The notes: generated by a model not told the origin, from the sequence alone. 55,478 bases of DNA from Streptomyces pinistramenti (GCF_020564935.1 NZ_JAJCXB010000051.1:1-55478); one strand, 5' to 3'. Counted from the stretch's first letter, positions 40,693 through 50,323 are shown. Made by a program: numbers and translations.

Positions 40693-42225
40693 ATGAGTGC
40701 CGATCCCTCGCCCGAAACGGATGGTGCCGATGCCGTCGCCGATACCGCCGCAGCGCCGGTGGCCGCTGGTGCCGCGGACGGCGACGATCTTCCCGGCATA
40801 GCCGGCCGGTCCCCGGAGGCCGATGACGGAGCGGGGGTTCTCGGGCGGGCCCACCGGGCGCTGACCCTCGGCATCGTCTCCGTCGTCTCGCTCATCGCCT
40901 TCGAGGCGAGCGCCGTGAACACCGCGATGCCGGTCGCCGCCCGCGCGCTGCACGGCATCGAGATGTACGCCTTCGCCTTCTCCGCGTTCTTCACCGCGAG
41001 CCTGTTCGCCATGGCGCTGGCCGGTGAATGGAACGACCGGCGCGGCCCGCTCGCCCCGCTGTTCACCGGCATCGCCGCGTTCGGCGCCGGGCTGCTGACC
41101 GCGGGCGGCGCGCAGAGCATGGGCATGTTCGTGGCGGGCCGCGGCGTCCAGGGGCTTGGCGGCGGGCTGGTCATCGTCTCGCTGTACGTCGTCGTCGGAC
41201 GGGCCTATCCCGAGCGGCTGCGCCCGGCCGTCATGGCGTCGTTCTCGGCCGCCTGGGTGCTGCCGGTGATCGTCGGGCCGCTGGTCGCGGGGACGGTCGC
41301 CGAGCAGGCCGGCTGGCGGTGGGTGTTCCTCGCCATCCCCGTGCTGATCCTGCTGCCGCTCGGCGTGATGCTGCCCGCGCTCCGCGGCCTGCCGAAGGAG
41401 GCGGCCGCGGCGGGCGGTATCGGCCGGGTGCTGCGCAGCCGGCGCGCGCTGCTCGCCCTGGCCGTCGCGGTGGGTGCCTGGCTGCTCCAGTACGCGGGCC
41501 AGCACCCGGACCGGTACGCGCTGCTGCCGGCCGCCGCGGGGCTCGCGCTGCTGGTGCCGGGGGTGCTGCGGCTGCTTCCCCGCGGCACGTTCCGGGCGGC
41601 GCGCGGGCTGCCGACCGTGGTGCTGATGCGGGGGCTCGCGGCCGGTGCGCTGGTCGCGTCCGAGAGCTTCATCCCGCTGATGCTGGTCACCCAGCGGGGC
41701 CTGTCCGCCACGCTCGCCGGCCTCTCGCTCACCGGCGGCGGCCTGACCTGGGCGCTCGGCTCGTACGTGCAGAGCAGGCCGCGCATGGAGGCGTACCGGG
41801 AGCGGCTGATGGGCCTCGGCCTGTTCTTCCTCGGCTGCGCCATCGCCGCGGTGCCGCTGGTGCTGCTGGACGGGATGCCGGTCTGGGTCGTCGCCGCCGG
41901 CTGGGCGCTCGGCGGCTTCGGCATGGGCCTGAACATCTCCAGTGGCGGGGTGCTGCTCCTGAAGCTGTCGCGGCCCGAGGAGGCGGGCAGCAACTCCGCG
42001 TCGCTCCAGATGGCGGACGCCCTGGGCAACGTCGGTTTCGTCGGCCTGAGCGGGGCGCTGTTCGTGGCCTTCGGCGGCGGCGCAATTGCCGCGGGCGGGC
42101 AGGCCGCGGCCATCGGCGGCCCGGCGGCCCGGCCCGCGGCCTTCGCCGCCGTCTTCGCCGCGATGGCGGCGGTGGCCCTGACCGGCGCGTGCCTGGCGGG
42201 CCGGCTGAAGCCGAAGGCGCCGTAG
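40693..42225 (+). CDS. MFS transporter, probable drug exporter
   Basis: A 510-residue major facilitator with about 14 predicted helices, like the DHA2 drug:proton antiporters. The A-motif loop is ALAGEWNDRRGPLAPL and motif C-like AAWVLPVIVGPLVAGTVAEQ precedes the WRWVFLAIPVLIL helix, both typical of exporters. The first 48 residues are acidic and non-membrane. The start at 40693 follows a -10 element by six bases; upstream in-frame codons exist but are not supported. The substrate is unknown. Confidence 0.88.
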   Translation: MSADPSPETDGADAVADTAAAPVAAGAADGDDLPGIAGRSPEADDGAGVLGRAHRALTLGIVSVVSLIAFEASAVNTAMPVAARALHGIEMYAFAFSAFFTASLFAMALAGEWNDRRGPLAPLFTGIAAFGAGLLTAGGAQSMGMFVAGRGVQGLGGGLVIVSLYVVVGRAYPERLRPAVMASFSAAWVLPVIVGPLVAGTVAEQAGWRWVFLAIPVLILLPLGVMLPALRGLPKEAAAAGGIGRVLRSRRALLALAVAVGAWLLQYAGQHPDRYALLPAAAGLALLVPGVLRLLPRGTFRAARGLPTVVLMRGLAAGALVASESFIPLMLVTQRGLSATLAGLSLTGGGLTWALGSYVQSRPRMEAYRERLMGLGLFFLGCAIAAVPLVLLDGMPVWVVAAGWALGGFGMGLNISSGGVLLLKLSRPEEAGSNSASLQMADALGNVGFVGLSGALFVAFGGGAIAAGGQAAAIGGPAARPAAFAAVFAAMAAVALTGACLAGRLKPKAP

Positions 42226-42359
42226 GCGGACGGCGGGTGGCGGCGCCGGATGTGACCTCGGTCCCACCGCCGGGTCACCCGGCTCCGGACCCCGGAGCGC
42301 GGCGGCCCGCACCGGTAGGCTGACGCGGTTGCCGATCGCCGAGCCAGCCGACGGAGACC

Positions 42360-44156
42360 GTGACTACCACCACCAGCGCCACCAACCGCCACCACCTGTC
42401 CCCGGCCTTCCCGGGCCGGGCCCCCTGGGGTACCGCAACCAAGCTGCGCGCCTGGCAGCAGGCGGCCATGGACCGGTACATCCAGACCCAACCGACCGAC
42501 TTCCTCGCCGTCGCGACACCCGGTGCAGGCAAGACCACCTTTGCGCTCACCCTCGCCTCGTGGCTGCTGCACCACCCCGTCGTGCAGCAGGTGACCGTCG
42601 TCGCACCCACCGAGCACCTGAAGAAGCAGTGGTCGGAGGCGGCGGCCCGGATCGGGATCAAGCTCGACCCGGAGTACAGCGCGGGCCCGTTGGGCCGCGA
42701 GTACCACGGCGTCGCGATCACCTACGCCGGTGTCGGCGTGCGGCCGATGCTGCACCGCAACCGCATCGAGCAGCGCAAGACCCTGGTCATCCTCGACGAG
42801 ATCCATCACGCAGGTGACTCGAAGTCCTGGGGCGAGGCGTGCCTGGAGGCGTTCGAGCCGGCCACCCGCCGCCTCGCGCTGACCGGTACGCCCTTCAGGT
42901 CGGACACCAACCCGATCCCCTTCGTGACGTATGAGGAGGGCAACGACGGGATCCGCAGGTCGTCCGCCGACTACACCTACGGCTACGGCAACGCGCTGTC
43001 CGACGGCGTGGTGCGGCCGGTCATCTTCCTCTCCTACAGCGGCAACATGCGCTGGCGGACGAAGGCGGGCGACGAGATCGCCGCGAAGCTCGGCGAGCCG
43101 ATGACCAAGGACGCCGTCTCGCAAGCCTGGCGCACCGCGCTGGACCCGCGCGGCGACTGGATGCCGAACGTGCTGCGGGCGGCCGACCAGCGGCTGACCG
43201 AGGTCCGCAAGGGCATCCCGGACGCGGGCGCGCTGGTGATCGCCTCCGACCAGGAGCAGGCGCGCGCGTACGCGAAGCTGATCCGGGAGATCACCGGGCG
43301 GGGCGCGACCCTGGTGCTCTCCGACGACGGCGGGGCCTCGCAGCGCATCGACGACTTCGCGCAGTCCGACGACCGCTGGATGGTCGCGGTCCGGATGGTG
43401 TCCGAGGGTGTCGACGTGCCGCGGCTCGCGGTCGGCGTGTACGCCACGACCATCTCCACGCCGCTGTTCTTCGCGCAGGCCGTGGGCCGTTTCGTACGGT
43501 CGCGCAAGCGTGGTGAGACGGCGTCCGTCTTCGTGCCCACCGTTCCGATGCTCCTGGAGTTCGCGAACGAGATGGAGGTCGAGCGCGATCACGTGCTCGA
43601 CAAGCCGAAGAAGGACGGCGACGAGGACCCGTACGCGGAGTCCGAGAAGGAGATGGAGGAGGCCGAGAAGCAGCAGGACGAGGACACCGGCGAGCAGGAG
43701 CAGTTCTCGTTCGAGGCGCTGGAGTCCGAGGCCGTCTTCGACCGGGTGCTCTACGACGGCGCCGAGTTCGGCATGCAGGCGCACGCGGGCAGCGAGGAGG
43801 AGCAGGACTACCTCGGCATTCCCGGGCTGCTGGAGCCCGACCAGGTGCAGATGCTGCTCCAGAAGCGGCAGGCGCGGCAGATCGCGCACAGCAAGAAGAA
43901 GCCGGACGCCGAGGCCGATCTGCTGGAGCTGCCGGCCGAGCGGCGTCCGGTGGTCTCGCACAAGGAGATGCTGGAGCTGCGGAAGCAGCTGAACACTCTG
44001 GTCGGCGCGTACGTGCACCAGAGCGGCAAGCCGCACGGCGTGATCCACACCGAGCTGCGGCGGGTGTGCGGCGGGCCGCCGAGCGCGGAGGCCACCGCGG
44101 GGCAGCTGGGCGAGCGCATCAAGAAGGTCCAGGAGTGGGCCACGCGGATGCGGTAG
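42360..44156 (+). CDS. Superfamily 2 DEAD/DEAH-type helicase
   Basis: A 598-residue ATPase. Walker A is ATPGAGKTT (52-60), motif II DEIH (146-149) in LVILDEIHHAG, motif III LALTGTPF, and motif VI QAVGRFVRSRKRGE in the second RecA fold. A strongly acidic stretch (about residues 420-450, DGDEDPYAESEKEMEEAEKQ) separates the helicase from a C-terminal helical region. The type resembles the XPB/RAD25-like and restriction-type SF2 group, but no nuclease domain or partner genes are present. GTG 42360 has GGAG eight bases upstream, and TAGGCT (42316-42321) is a plausible -10. Confidence 0.88.
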   Translation: MTTTTSATNRHHLSPAFPGRAPWGTATKLRAWQQAAMDRYIQTQPTDFLAVATPGAGKTTFALTLASWLLHHPVVQQVTVVAPTEHLKKQWSEAAARIGIKLDPEYSAGPLGREYHGVAITYAGVGVRPMLHRNRIEQRKTLVILDEIHHAGDSKSWGEACLEAFEPATRRLALTGTPFRSDTNPIPFVTYEEGNDGIRRSSADYTYGYGNALSDGVVRPVIFLSYSGNMRWRTKAGDEIAAKLGEPMTKDAVSQAWRTALDPRGDWMPNVLRAADQRLTEVRKGIPDAGALVIASDQEQARAYAKLIREITGRGATLVLSDDGGASQRIDDFAQSDDRWMVAVRMVSEGVDVPRLAVGVYATTISTPLFFAQAVGRFVRSRKRGETASVFVPTVPMLLEFANEMEVERDHVLDKPKKDGDEDPYAESEKEMEEAEKQQDEDTGEQEQFSFEALESEAVFDRVLYDGAEFGMQAHAGSEEEQDYLGIPGLLEPDQVQMLLQKRQARQIAHSKKKPDAEADLLELPAERRPVVSHKEMLELRKQLNTLVGAYVHQSGKPHGVIHTELRRVCGGPPSAEATAGQLGERIKKVQEWATRMR

Positions 44157-44504
44157 CAAAAGGGGCGAAGCGGGGCGGGGCGGTGCGCCGGGAGCGTGCC
44201 GCCCCGTGGCGTTCGCGCCCGGCTCCGCCGGCGTAACGGAATGGTCAACTCCCGCTCGTAGCCGAAAGATTACTGGCGCGTACGGTCGGGACGTGGTGGA
44301 CATTCCGGGCAGGAAAGACCGGATTCTGGACGGACCCTTCCGCTGACCGGACTGGCTCGCTACTGTCCGGTCACGCACACGCCCCGTGGCAGCGCCGCCG
44401 CGGAGCGCAGCCGGTGCGATGCGGCCGGCGGCCTCTTGCGCGCGCTGATCCGGGACGACAGCGCGCCGCGTCCGAGCCCGCCACTCAGACCAGGAGGGGG
44501 CGTC
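44157..44504 (+). other. Spacer between helicase and IclR genes: terminator and promoter
   Basis: A hairpin with GGGGCGG (44177-44183) and CCGCCCC (44199-44205) probably ends the helicase transcript. TTCCGC (44338-44343) with TACTGT 17 bases later (44361-44366) is a likely promoter for the IclR gene, and AGGAGGGGG (44492-44500) its ribosome site. No gene is seen. Confidence 0.5.
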
Positions 44505-45146
44505 GTGACCGCGGAGACCTCCCAGACGCTCGACCGAGGACTGCGAGTCCTGAAACTGCTTGCCGATACCGATCACGGGCTGACCGTCACCGAGCTGTCC
44601 AACAAGCTCGGCGTCAACCGCACCGTGGTCTACCGGCTGCTGGCCACCCTGGAGCAGCACGCTCTGGTGCGCCGCGATCTGGGCGGCCGGGCCAGAGTCG
44701 GCCTGGGCGTCCTGCGCCTGGGCCGCCAGGTTCACCCGCTGGTCCGGGAGGCCGCGCTGCCCGCGCTGCGCTCGCTGGCCGAGGACATCGGGGCCACCGC
44801 CCATCTCACGCTCGTCGACGGCACCGAAGCGCTGGCCGTCGCCGTCGTGGAGCCGACCTGGACCGACTACCACGTCGCCTACCGGACCGGTTTCCGGCAC
44901 CCGCTGGACCGCGGGGCGGCCGGCCGGGCGATCCTCAAGGCCCGGCAGGGCCGCACCCAGGATGCCGGACTCGCCCTGACCCACGGGGAGTTGGAGGCCG
45001 GTGCGAGCGGGGCGGCGGCGCCGCTGCTCGGGGTGAGCGGCATCGAGGGGAGCGTGGGGGTGGTGATGCTCGCCGACACCGTCAACGACCGGATCGGGCC
45101 GCGGGTGGTCGACGCCGCCCGGGAGGTCTCCGAAGCCCTGCGGTGA
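44505..45146 (+). CDS. IclR-family transcriptional regulator
   Basis: A 213-residue DNA-binding regulator. The N-terminal winged helix (about 5-65) reads TLDRGLRVLKLLADTDHGLT, VTELSNKLGVNRTVVYRLLA. The C-terminal effector domain starts near 85 (REAALPALRSLAEDIGATAH) and includes FRHPLDRGAAGRAIL. It is slightly short for the family (usually about 250). GTG 44505 follows a strong AGGAGGGGG. The target and ligand are unknown; neighbours do not form a catabolic operon. Confidence 0.9.
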   Translation: MTAETSQTLDRGLRVLKLLADTDHGLTVTELSNKLGVNRTVVYRLLATLEQHALVRRDLGGRARVGLGVLRLGRQVHPLVREAALPALRSLAEDIGATAHLTLVDGTEALAVAVVEPTWTDYHVAYRTGFRHPLDRGAAGRAILKARQGRTQDAGLALTHGELEAGASGAAAPLLGVSGIEGSVGVVMLADTVNDRIGPRVVDAAREVSEALR

Positions 45147-45202
45147 GCCCTCGCGTACGGGGCGTTGCCGCCTGCGGTGGCTCGTACCGTGCGGGGTTCC
45201 TC

Positions 45203-45208
45203 TAGGGT
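45203..45208 (+). promoter_or_regulatory. TAGGGT -10 element, leaderless Lon-domain gene
   Basis: It ends six bases before GTG 45215 and no ribosome site is present. Confidence 0.55.
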
Positions 45209-45214
45209 GGCGGG

Positions 45215-45994
45215 GTGTCCTCACGCGCCCGTGCCCTGACGATCTGTGCCGTCCTCGTCCTCGCCCTGCTGCTGACGGCGGCCCTCGCACCGCTGCCGTT
45301 CTCGGTGGCCTCTCCCGGGCCGACGGCGAATGTCCTCGGGGACAACAAGGGGAGACCGGTGATCACCCTCTCCGGCGCCGAGGTCCGCAAGACCAGCGGG
45401 CAGCTGCGGATGACCGCCATCGTTGCCACCGGACCCGACGCCCCGGTCCATCTGCCGGACGTCGTCAGGGGCTGGTTCCGTACGGACCAGGCCGTGATGC
45501 CGCGTGAGGCGGTCTATCCGGTGGGCGACAACACCAAGGAGATCGCCGAGCACAACGCGGCGCAGATGAAGGACTCGCAGAACTCCGCCACCAGCGCCGC
45601 ACTCGGCCACCTCCACAAGTCCCCGAAGGACGTCAAGGTCACCCTGCGGCTCGCGGACATCGGAGGGCCGAGCGCCGGCCTGATGTTCGCGCTCGGCATC
45701 ATCGACAAGCTGGACGGGGACGGCGCGGGCCACGACCTGACCGGCGGCCGGACCATCGCCGGCACCGGCACCATCACCGCCGACGGCACGGTCGGCCCGG
45801 TCGGCGGGGTGCCGCTGAAGACGCAGGCGGCGCACCGCGACGGCGCCACCGTCTTCCTCGTCCCGCAGAGGGAGTGCGCGGACGCGCGGGCCGAGCTGCC
45901 CCGCGGGCTGCGGCTGGTTCCCGTCACCACGCTCGACGGTGCGGTGGACGCCCTGAAGGCCCTGAAGGACGGCGGCAAGGTCCCCGCCTGCTGA
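45215..45994 (+). CDS. Membrane-anchored Lon-type (S16) peptidase, YlbL-like without PDZ
   Basis: A 259-residue protein with an N-terminal membrane helix (about 8-27, LTICAVLVLALLLTAALAPL) and a C-terminal S16 domain outside the cell. The Ser-Lys dyad is S153 in GGPSAGLMFALG and K202 in VPLKTQAA. YlbL/SlpG-type relatives carry a PDZ domain between helix and protease (about 340 residues). Here the helix is followed directly by a short beta-rich part, and no PDZ is visible. The start is leaderless. The substrate is unknown; it may serve membrane-protein quality control. Confidence 0.85.
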   Translation: MSSRARALTICAVLVLALLLTAALAPLPFSVASPGPTANVLGDNKGRPVITLSGAEVRKTSGQLRMTAIVATGPDAPVHLPDVVRGWFRTDQAVMPREAVYPVGDNTKEIAEHNAAQMKDSQNSATSAALGHLHKSPKDVKVTLRLADIGGPSAGLMFALGIIDKLDGDGAGHDLTGGRTIAGTGTITADGTVGPVGGVPLKTQAAHRDGATVFLVPQRECADARAELPRGLRLVPVTTLDGAVDALKALKDGGKVPAC

Positions 45995-46034
45995 GCGCCT
46001 GCGCCCGGCCCGGCGCGGTGCCCGCGTGGCCCGG

Positions 46035-47051
46035 TCAGCCCTCCTTGACGAAGCCCGCCTCGACCAGCCAGTCCAGGGCGACCTTGTGCGGGTCCTGCCC
46101 GTCCACGTCCACCTGGCGGTTGAGCCGCTGGGCCACGCTGTTGTCGAGTGCCTTGGTGATCGGCGCCAGCACCTCGGCGATCTCCGGGTGCTTCTTCAGC
46201 GACTCGGCGTTGATCTCGGGGGCGGCGTTGTAGTTGGGGAAGAAGTGCTTGTCGTCGGCGAGGACGTGCAGGTTCATCGCCTTGATCCGGCCGTCGGTGG
46301 TGAAGACCTCGCCGAGTTTGCAGGTGCCGCCCTCGGCGGTCTCGGTGTAGACGACGCCGCCGGTCATCTTGCGGATGCTGGCGGCCGGGATCTTCATGCC
46401 GTACGCCCGCGCCATGCCGGGGTAGCCGTCGTTGCGGGCGGCGAACTCGTTCTCGACGCACATCGACAGCGCGCCGGGATCCTTGCGGGAGAGCCGGGCG
46501 ACGTCCGAGAGGGTGTGCAGGCCCAGCTTCTTCTGCTGGGCGGTGTTCAGCGCCAGCGCGTAGGTGTTGTTGAGCTTCGACGGCGGCAGCCAGACGATGC
46601 CGTTCTTCCGGTCCTCGTCCCGCACCACCTGCCACTGCCGCTGCGGGTCGGCGATCGGCTTGGTGTGGCCGAGGTAGGTGATCCAGCCGGTGCCGGTGTA
46701 TTCGTACGCGGCGTCCGCCGTACCGGACTTGACGGCCTCGCGGGCGCCGATCGACCCCTGGATGCTGGTCTTGTCGATGACCGTGGCGCCGGCCGCCTCG
46801 AAGACGATGCCCATGATCTGGCCGAGGACGATCTGCTCGGTGAACTCCTTGGAGGTCACGGTCAGTTGGGCGCCCTTGAGCGGACGGCCCGGGTAGCCGG
46901 CGGGGCCGGGGGAGACGGTGTCGCTCATCGCGCTGCCGCTGACCAGGCCGCAGCCGCCGAGTGCGGCGGCGGTGAGCAGCGCGGTGGCGAGGAGGGCGGC
47001 GCGGCGCGGCCAGGTCCCGCGGCGGCCGTCCGGTATCCGGTGGGTGCTCAC
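46035..47051 (-). CDS. Osmoprotectant ABC transporter binding lipoprotein (ProX/OpuC type)
   Basis: A 338-residue lipoprotein for glycine betaine, choline or a similar quaternary amine. The lipobox is LGGC (residue about 34). The mature part opens LTVTSKEFTEQIVLGQIMG and contains YEYTGTGWITYLG, the OpuAC-type hallmark. GTG 47051 overlaps the upstream permease stop (GTGA). It is the last gene of a four-gene operon (permease, ATPase, permease, binding protein). Confidence 0.92.
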   Translation of the reverse strand: MSTHRIPDGRRGTWPRRAALLATALLTAAALGGCGLVSGSAMSDTVSPGPAGYPGRPLKGAQLTVTSKEFTEQIVLGQIMGIVFEAAGATVIDKTSIQGSIGAREAVKSGTADAAYEYTGTGWITYLGHTKPIADPQRQWQVVRDEDRKNGIVWLPPSKLNNTYALALNTAQQKKLGLHTLSDVARLSRKDPGALSMCVENEFAARNDGYPGMARAYGMKIPAASIRKMTGGVVYTETAEGGTCKLGEVFTTDGRIKAMNLHVLADDKHFFPNYNAAPEINAESLKKHPEIAEVLAPITKALDNSVAQRLNRQVDVDGQDPHKVALDWLVEAGFVKEG

Positions 47052-47938
47052 GTGGTTGCCTCCAGGCCGTGCGGCCGCAGCAGCAGTTCGGCGAGCGATG
47101 CCAGCCATTCGACCAGCAGGGCGAGCGCCACGGTCAGGACGGAGCCGAGAATCAGTACGGGCATCCGCTGGGTCACGATGCCCGCCGAGATCAGGTCGCC
47201 GAGACCGCCGCCGCCGCCGAAGGTGGCCAGCGTCGCGGTGCCGACGTTCAGGACCAGCGCGGTGCGGACACCCGCCAGGATCAGCGGTACGGCCAGCGGC
47301 AGTTCGACCTTGCGCAGTACGCCCATGGGGGACATGCCGATGCCGCGGGCGGCCTCGGTGAGCGTGGGGTCGATGCCGCGCAGCCCGGCGATGGTGTTGG
47401 CCAGCACCGGCAGCACGGCGTAGATGACCATGCCGACGACGGCGGAGCCCGCGCCGATGCCGAGCCAGATCACCAGCAGGATCAGCAGGCCCAGCGCGGG
47501 GACGGCCTGGCCGAGGTTGGCGAAGGCCATCGCCACCGGGGTGGCCCGGCGCAGCTTGGCGCGGGTCAGCGCGATGCCCAGCGGGATCGCGATGATCAGC
47601 ACGAAGAAGGTGGAGACGACGGTGAGCTGGATGTGCTGGCGCACCGCGAGCCCCACCTTGCCGTTGTCCACCGCCTGGTGGGCGATGGAGTCGAGACGGG
47701 CGCCACGGAACCACAGCCAGGTGATGAGCAGCGCGACGATCAGGAAGGCCGGCATGAAGGTCCACTTCTGCCAGCTGATCCGGCGGGCGCCGCCCGCGGC
47801 GACAGGGGCGGGCGCCTCGCCGGTCGCGGTCGCCCGCTCCTCGGCCTGGACCACGTCGCGGAAGGCCAGCCCGTGCACCTCGTGTTCGCCCGGCGGCCGT
47901 TCGTCCCTGCGCGGGTGGCTCTCGTCGCGCGGCGTCAT
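47048..47938 (-). CDS. Osmoprotectant ABC permease 2
   Basis: A 296-residue ProW/OpuCB-type permease. After a hydrophilic 60-residue head it has about six helices and the EAA-like loop EAARGIGMSPMGVLRKVELP. ATG 47938 overlaps the ATPase stop (ATGA). The long head, rich in Arg, Glu and Ala, is unusual for the family. Confidence 0.9.
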   Translation of the reverse strand: MTPRDESHPRRDERPPGEHEVHGLAFRDVVQAEERATATGEAPAPVAAGGARRISWQKWTFMPAFLIVALLITWLWFRGARLDSIAHQAVDNGKVGLAVRQHIQLTVVSTFFVLIIAIPLGIALTRAKLRRATPVAMAFANLGQAVPALGLLILLVIWLGIGAGSAVVGMVIYAVLPVLANTIAGLRGIDPTLTEAARGIGMSPMGVLRKVELPLAVPLILAGVRTALVLNVGTATLATFGGGGGLGDLISAGIVTQRMPVLILGSVLTVALALLVEWLASLAELLLRPHGLEATT

Positions 47939-49200
47939 GCCGTGGCTCCACGGGAGCCGCCCGCGCCCTCGATGCCCTCCTGCGCCAGGTGGGTCTGGCG
48001 GGCCCGTTGCTCCTGGAGCTGGTGCTGGTGCTCGACGGCGTCCAGCCGGTCCGCCTCAAGGAGTTCGTGGACGTTGTTCATCAGGGTTTCCATGTCGACG
48101 ACGCCGATGTATTCGCCGCGCCTGCCGGTGACCGCGACCCGTCCCGCGTTGTCGGTCAGGACCGCCTCAAGCGCGTCGCGCAGGGTCGCGTCCCGGGTCA
48201 CCGTGTCGTGTACCAGCGTCCCGGCCCGTGCCAGCGTCCCCTTGGCGCGGGAGAGGTCACCGCGGCGCAGCCACTTGTAGGGGCGGCGGTGCCGGTCGAG
48301 GAGCAGGACCTCGTTGGTGGTGCCGGAGCGCAGCAGGTCGAAGATGTCCTGGAGCGGGTCGTCCACCGCCGCGGTGGCGAAGTCGACGATGCCGACGTCG
48401 CGTACGCGGGTGAGGTTGAGGCGTTTGAGCGCGGCGCCCGCGCCCACGAAGCCGGACACGAAGTCGTCCGCCGGGTTGGTGAGGATGGCTTCCGGGGTGT
48501 CGAACTGGGCGATGTGCGAGCGCTCGCGGAGCACCGCGATGCGGTCGCCGAGCTTGATGGCCTCGTCGAAGTCGTGGGTGACGAAGCAGATGGTCTTGTG
48601 CAGCTCGTGCTGGAGCCGGATCAGCTCGTCCTGGAGGTGGTCGCGGGTGATCGGGTCGACGGCGCCGAACGGCTCGTCCATGAGCAGGACGGGCGGGTCG
48701 GCGGCCAGGGCGCGGGCGACGCCGACGCGCTGCTGCTGGCCGCCGGAGAGCTGGCGCGGATAGCGGTGGTGGAACTCGGCCGGATCAAGCCCGACGAGGT
48801 CGAGCATCTCCTCGACCCGGCTTTTGACCTTCGCCTTCGACCAGCCGACCATCTTCGGCACCAGCGCGATGTTCTGGGCGACGGTCATGTGCGGGAAGAG
48901 CCCTGACGACTGGATGGCGTAGCCGACCTTGCGGCGGAGCCTGACCGGGTCCATGTCGGTGACGTCCTCGTCGCCTATGCGTATGCGCCCGGATGTGGGC
49001 TCGATCAGGCGGTTGATCATCTTGAGCGTGGTGGACTTGCCGCAGCCCGAAGGGCCGACGAACACGACCAGTTCGCCGGCCTTGATCTCCATGTTGACGC
49101 TCTCCACCGCCGGGCCCTGACTGCCCGGATAGATCTTCGTCAGGTTCTCCAGCTGTATGCGGGCGCCGGAAGCGGTGGCGGCGTCGGACGTCTCAGGCAC
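47935..49200 (-). CDS. Osmoprotectant ABC ATPase with CBS domain (ProV/OpuCA type)
   Basis: A 421-residue ATPase. Walker A is GPSGCGKST, signature LSGGQQQR, Walker B VLLMDEPFGAVD and H-loop VTHDFDEA. The C-terminal part (about 265-380) carries a CBS pair-like region (LLLDRHRRPYKWLRRG, TVTRDATLRDALEAVL), which in OpuCA senses ionic strength or nucleotides. GTG 49200 lies just inside the stop of the first permease gene (eight-base overlap). Confidence 0.92.
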   Translation of the reverse strand: MPETSDAATASGARIQLENLTKIYPGSQGPAVESVNMEIKAGELVVFVGPSGCGKSTTLKMINRLIEPTSGRIRIGDEDVTDMDPVRLRRKVGYAIQSSGLFPHMTVAQNIALVPKMVGWSKAKVKSRVEEMLDLVGLDPAEFHHRYPRQLSGGQQQRVGVARALAADPPVLLMDEPFGAVDPITRDHLQDELIRLQHELHKTICFVTHDFDEAIKLGDRIAVLRERSHIAQFDTPEAILTNPADDFVSGFVGAGAALKRLNLTRVRDVGIVDFATAAVDDPLQDIFDLLRSGTTNEVLLLDRHRRPYKWLRRGDLSRAKGTLARAGTLVHDTVTRDATLRDALEAVLTDNAGRVAVTGRRGEYIGVVDMETLMNNVHELLEADRLDAVEHQHQLQEQRARQTHLAQEGIEGAGGSRGATA

Positions 49201-49840
49201 GGATCCCCCTGGGGATGGTCAGGCGTCCGATCAGGACGTAAACGGCGTCGAAGAGCAGGGCCAGGATGGCGATTCCGAGGGTGCCGGAGAGCACTTGGTT
49301 GAGGGCGTTGGCGCTGCCCAGGGAGGCGATGCCGCGGAAGATTTCGTTGCCGAGGCCGGGGCCCGATGCGAACGCGGCGATGGCGGCGATGCCCATCAGC
49401 ATCTGGGTCGCGACGCGGATGCCGGTGAGGATCGGCGGCCAGGCCAGCGGCAGTTCGACCCGCAGGAGGCGGGCGGTGCGGGACATCCCGATGCCCTTGG
49501 CGGCGTCGACGAGGGTGGGATCCACGCCGCGCAGCCCGACGATGGCGTTGCGGACGACCGGCAGCAGCCCGTACAGCGTCAGGGCGATGACGGTGGGGGC
49601 GACGCCGAGGCCGACGATCGGGATGAGCAGGCCGATCATGGCGAGCGACGGGACGGTCAGGATCGTGACGGTGGCGGTGGTGGCGAGGTTGCCCGCCCAG
49701 TTGCTGCGGTACGTGAGGACGCCGATGAGAACCCCCAGCACGGTGGCGATCACCATGCACTGGAAGACCGCGCTGGCGTGCTGCAGCGTATCCGTCAGCA
49801 ACTGGGCGTGCCGGTTGCCGACGTACTCCCAGAAGCTCAC
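49193..49840 (-). CDS. Osmoprotectant ABC permease 1
   Basis: A 215-residue compact permease with five to six helices and the loop DAAKGIGMSRTARLLRVELP. It starts at GTG 49840 with GGGGAG upstream and is the first gene of the operon. Two different permeases in one osmoprotectant operon are usual for the OpuC/OpuB type, giving a heterodimeric channel. Confidence 0.91.
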   Translation of the reverse strand: MSFWEYVGNRHAQLLTDTLQHASAVFQCMVIATVLGVLIGVLTYRSNWAGNLATTATVTILTVPSLAMIGLLIPIVGLGVAPTVIALTLYGLLPVVRNAIVGLRGVDPTLVDAAKGIGMSRTARLLRVELPLAWPPILTGIRVATQMLMGIAAIAAFASGPGLGNEIFRGIASLGSANALNQVLSGTLGIAILALLFDAVYVLIGRLTIPRGIRA

Positions 49841-49855
49841 TCGCGCTCCCCTCGG

Positions 49856-50323
49856 TCAGTCCCCCGACGCCTGCTGCACCAGAGGGATGATGCGTAGCGG
49901 AACCGGATTCTCCATAACGATTGCCGTCGAAGCTCGCACGATGCCATCAAAACCTACGACCCGGTCGATCACACGTTGGAGATCGGCGTTGGACCGCGCG
50001 ACGAGCCTGCAGAGCATGTCCCCATGTCCCGTCGTTGTATGCAGCTCCAACACTTCAGGAACGGTCGTCAAGTGAGCGCGTACGTCCGCGCCTTGACCTT
50101 GTTTGATCTCAAGCGTCGCAAATGCGGTCACCGGATAGCCCAGTGCGGCCGGGTCGACGTCCGGGCCGAAACCTCTGATCACTCCATTGGACTGAAGGCG
50201 GTCGAGCCGCGCCTGCACCGTCCCGCGTGCCACGCCGAGCCGCCGCGACGCTTCCAGGACACCGATCCGCGGCTCCCGGGCCAGCAGTTCCAGCAGCGCC
50301 CCGTCCAAATGATCGATCGCCAT
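49856..50323 (-). CDS. Lrp/AsnC-family transcriptional regulator
   Basis: A 155-residue regulator with a winged-helix head (LDGALLELLAREPRIGVLEA, SRRLGVARGTVQARLDRL) and a RAM effector domain (VTAFATLEIKQGQGADVRAH, TGHGDMLCRLVA). It is divergent from hppD, with a candidate dyad operator between them, so control of tyrosine catabolism is a natural hypothesis. ATG 50323 follows AGAGAGGA. The osmoprotectant operon begins 16 bases beyond its stop and may be partly read through from this gene. Confidence 0.92.
   Translation of the reverse strand: MAIDHLDGALLELLAREPRIGVLEASRRLGVARGTVQARLDRLQSNGVIRGFGPDVDPAALGYPVTAFATLEIKQGQGADVRAHLTTVPEVLELHTTTGHGDMLCRLVARSNADLQRVIDRVVGFDGIVRASTAIVMENPVPLRIIPLVQQASGD

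Noticed and set aside
42360..44156. Helicase as part of an antiphage or restriction system
   Set aside because: No nuclease, methyltransferase, SIR2, TIR or other defence genes lie nearby; the neighbours are an MFS gene and an IclR regulator.
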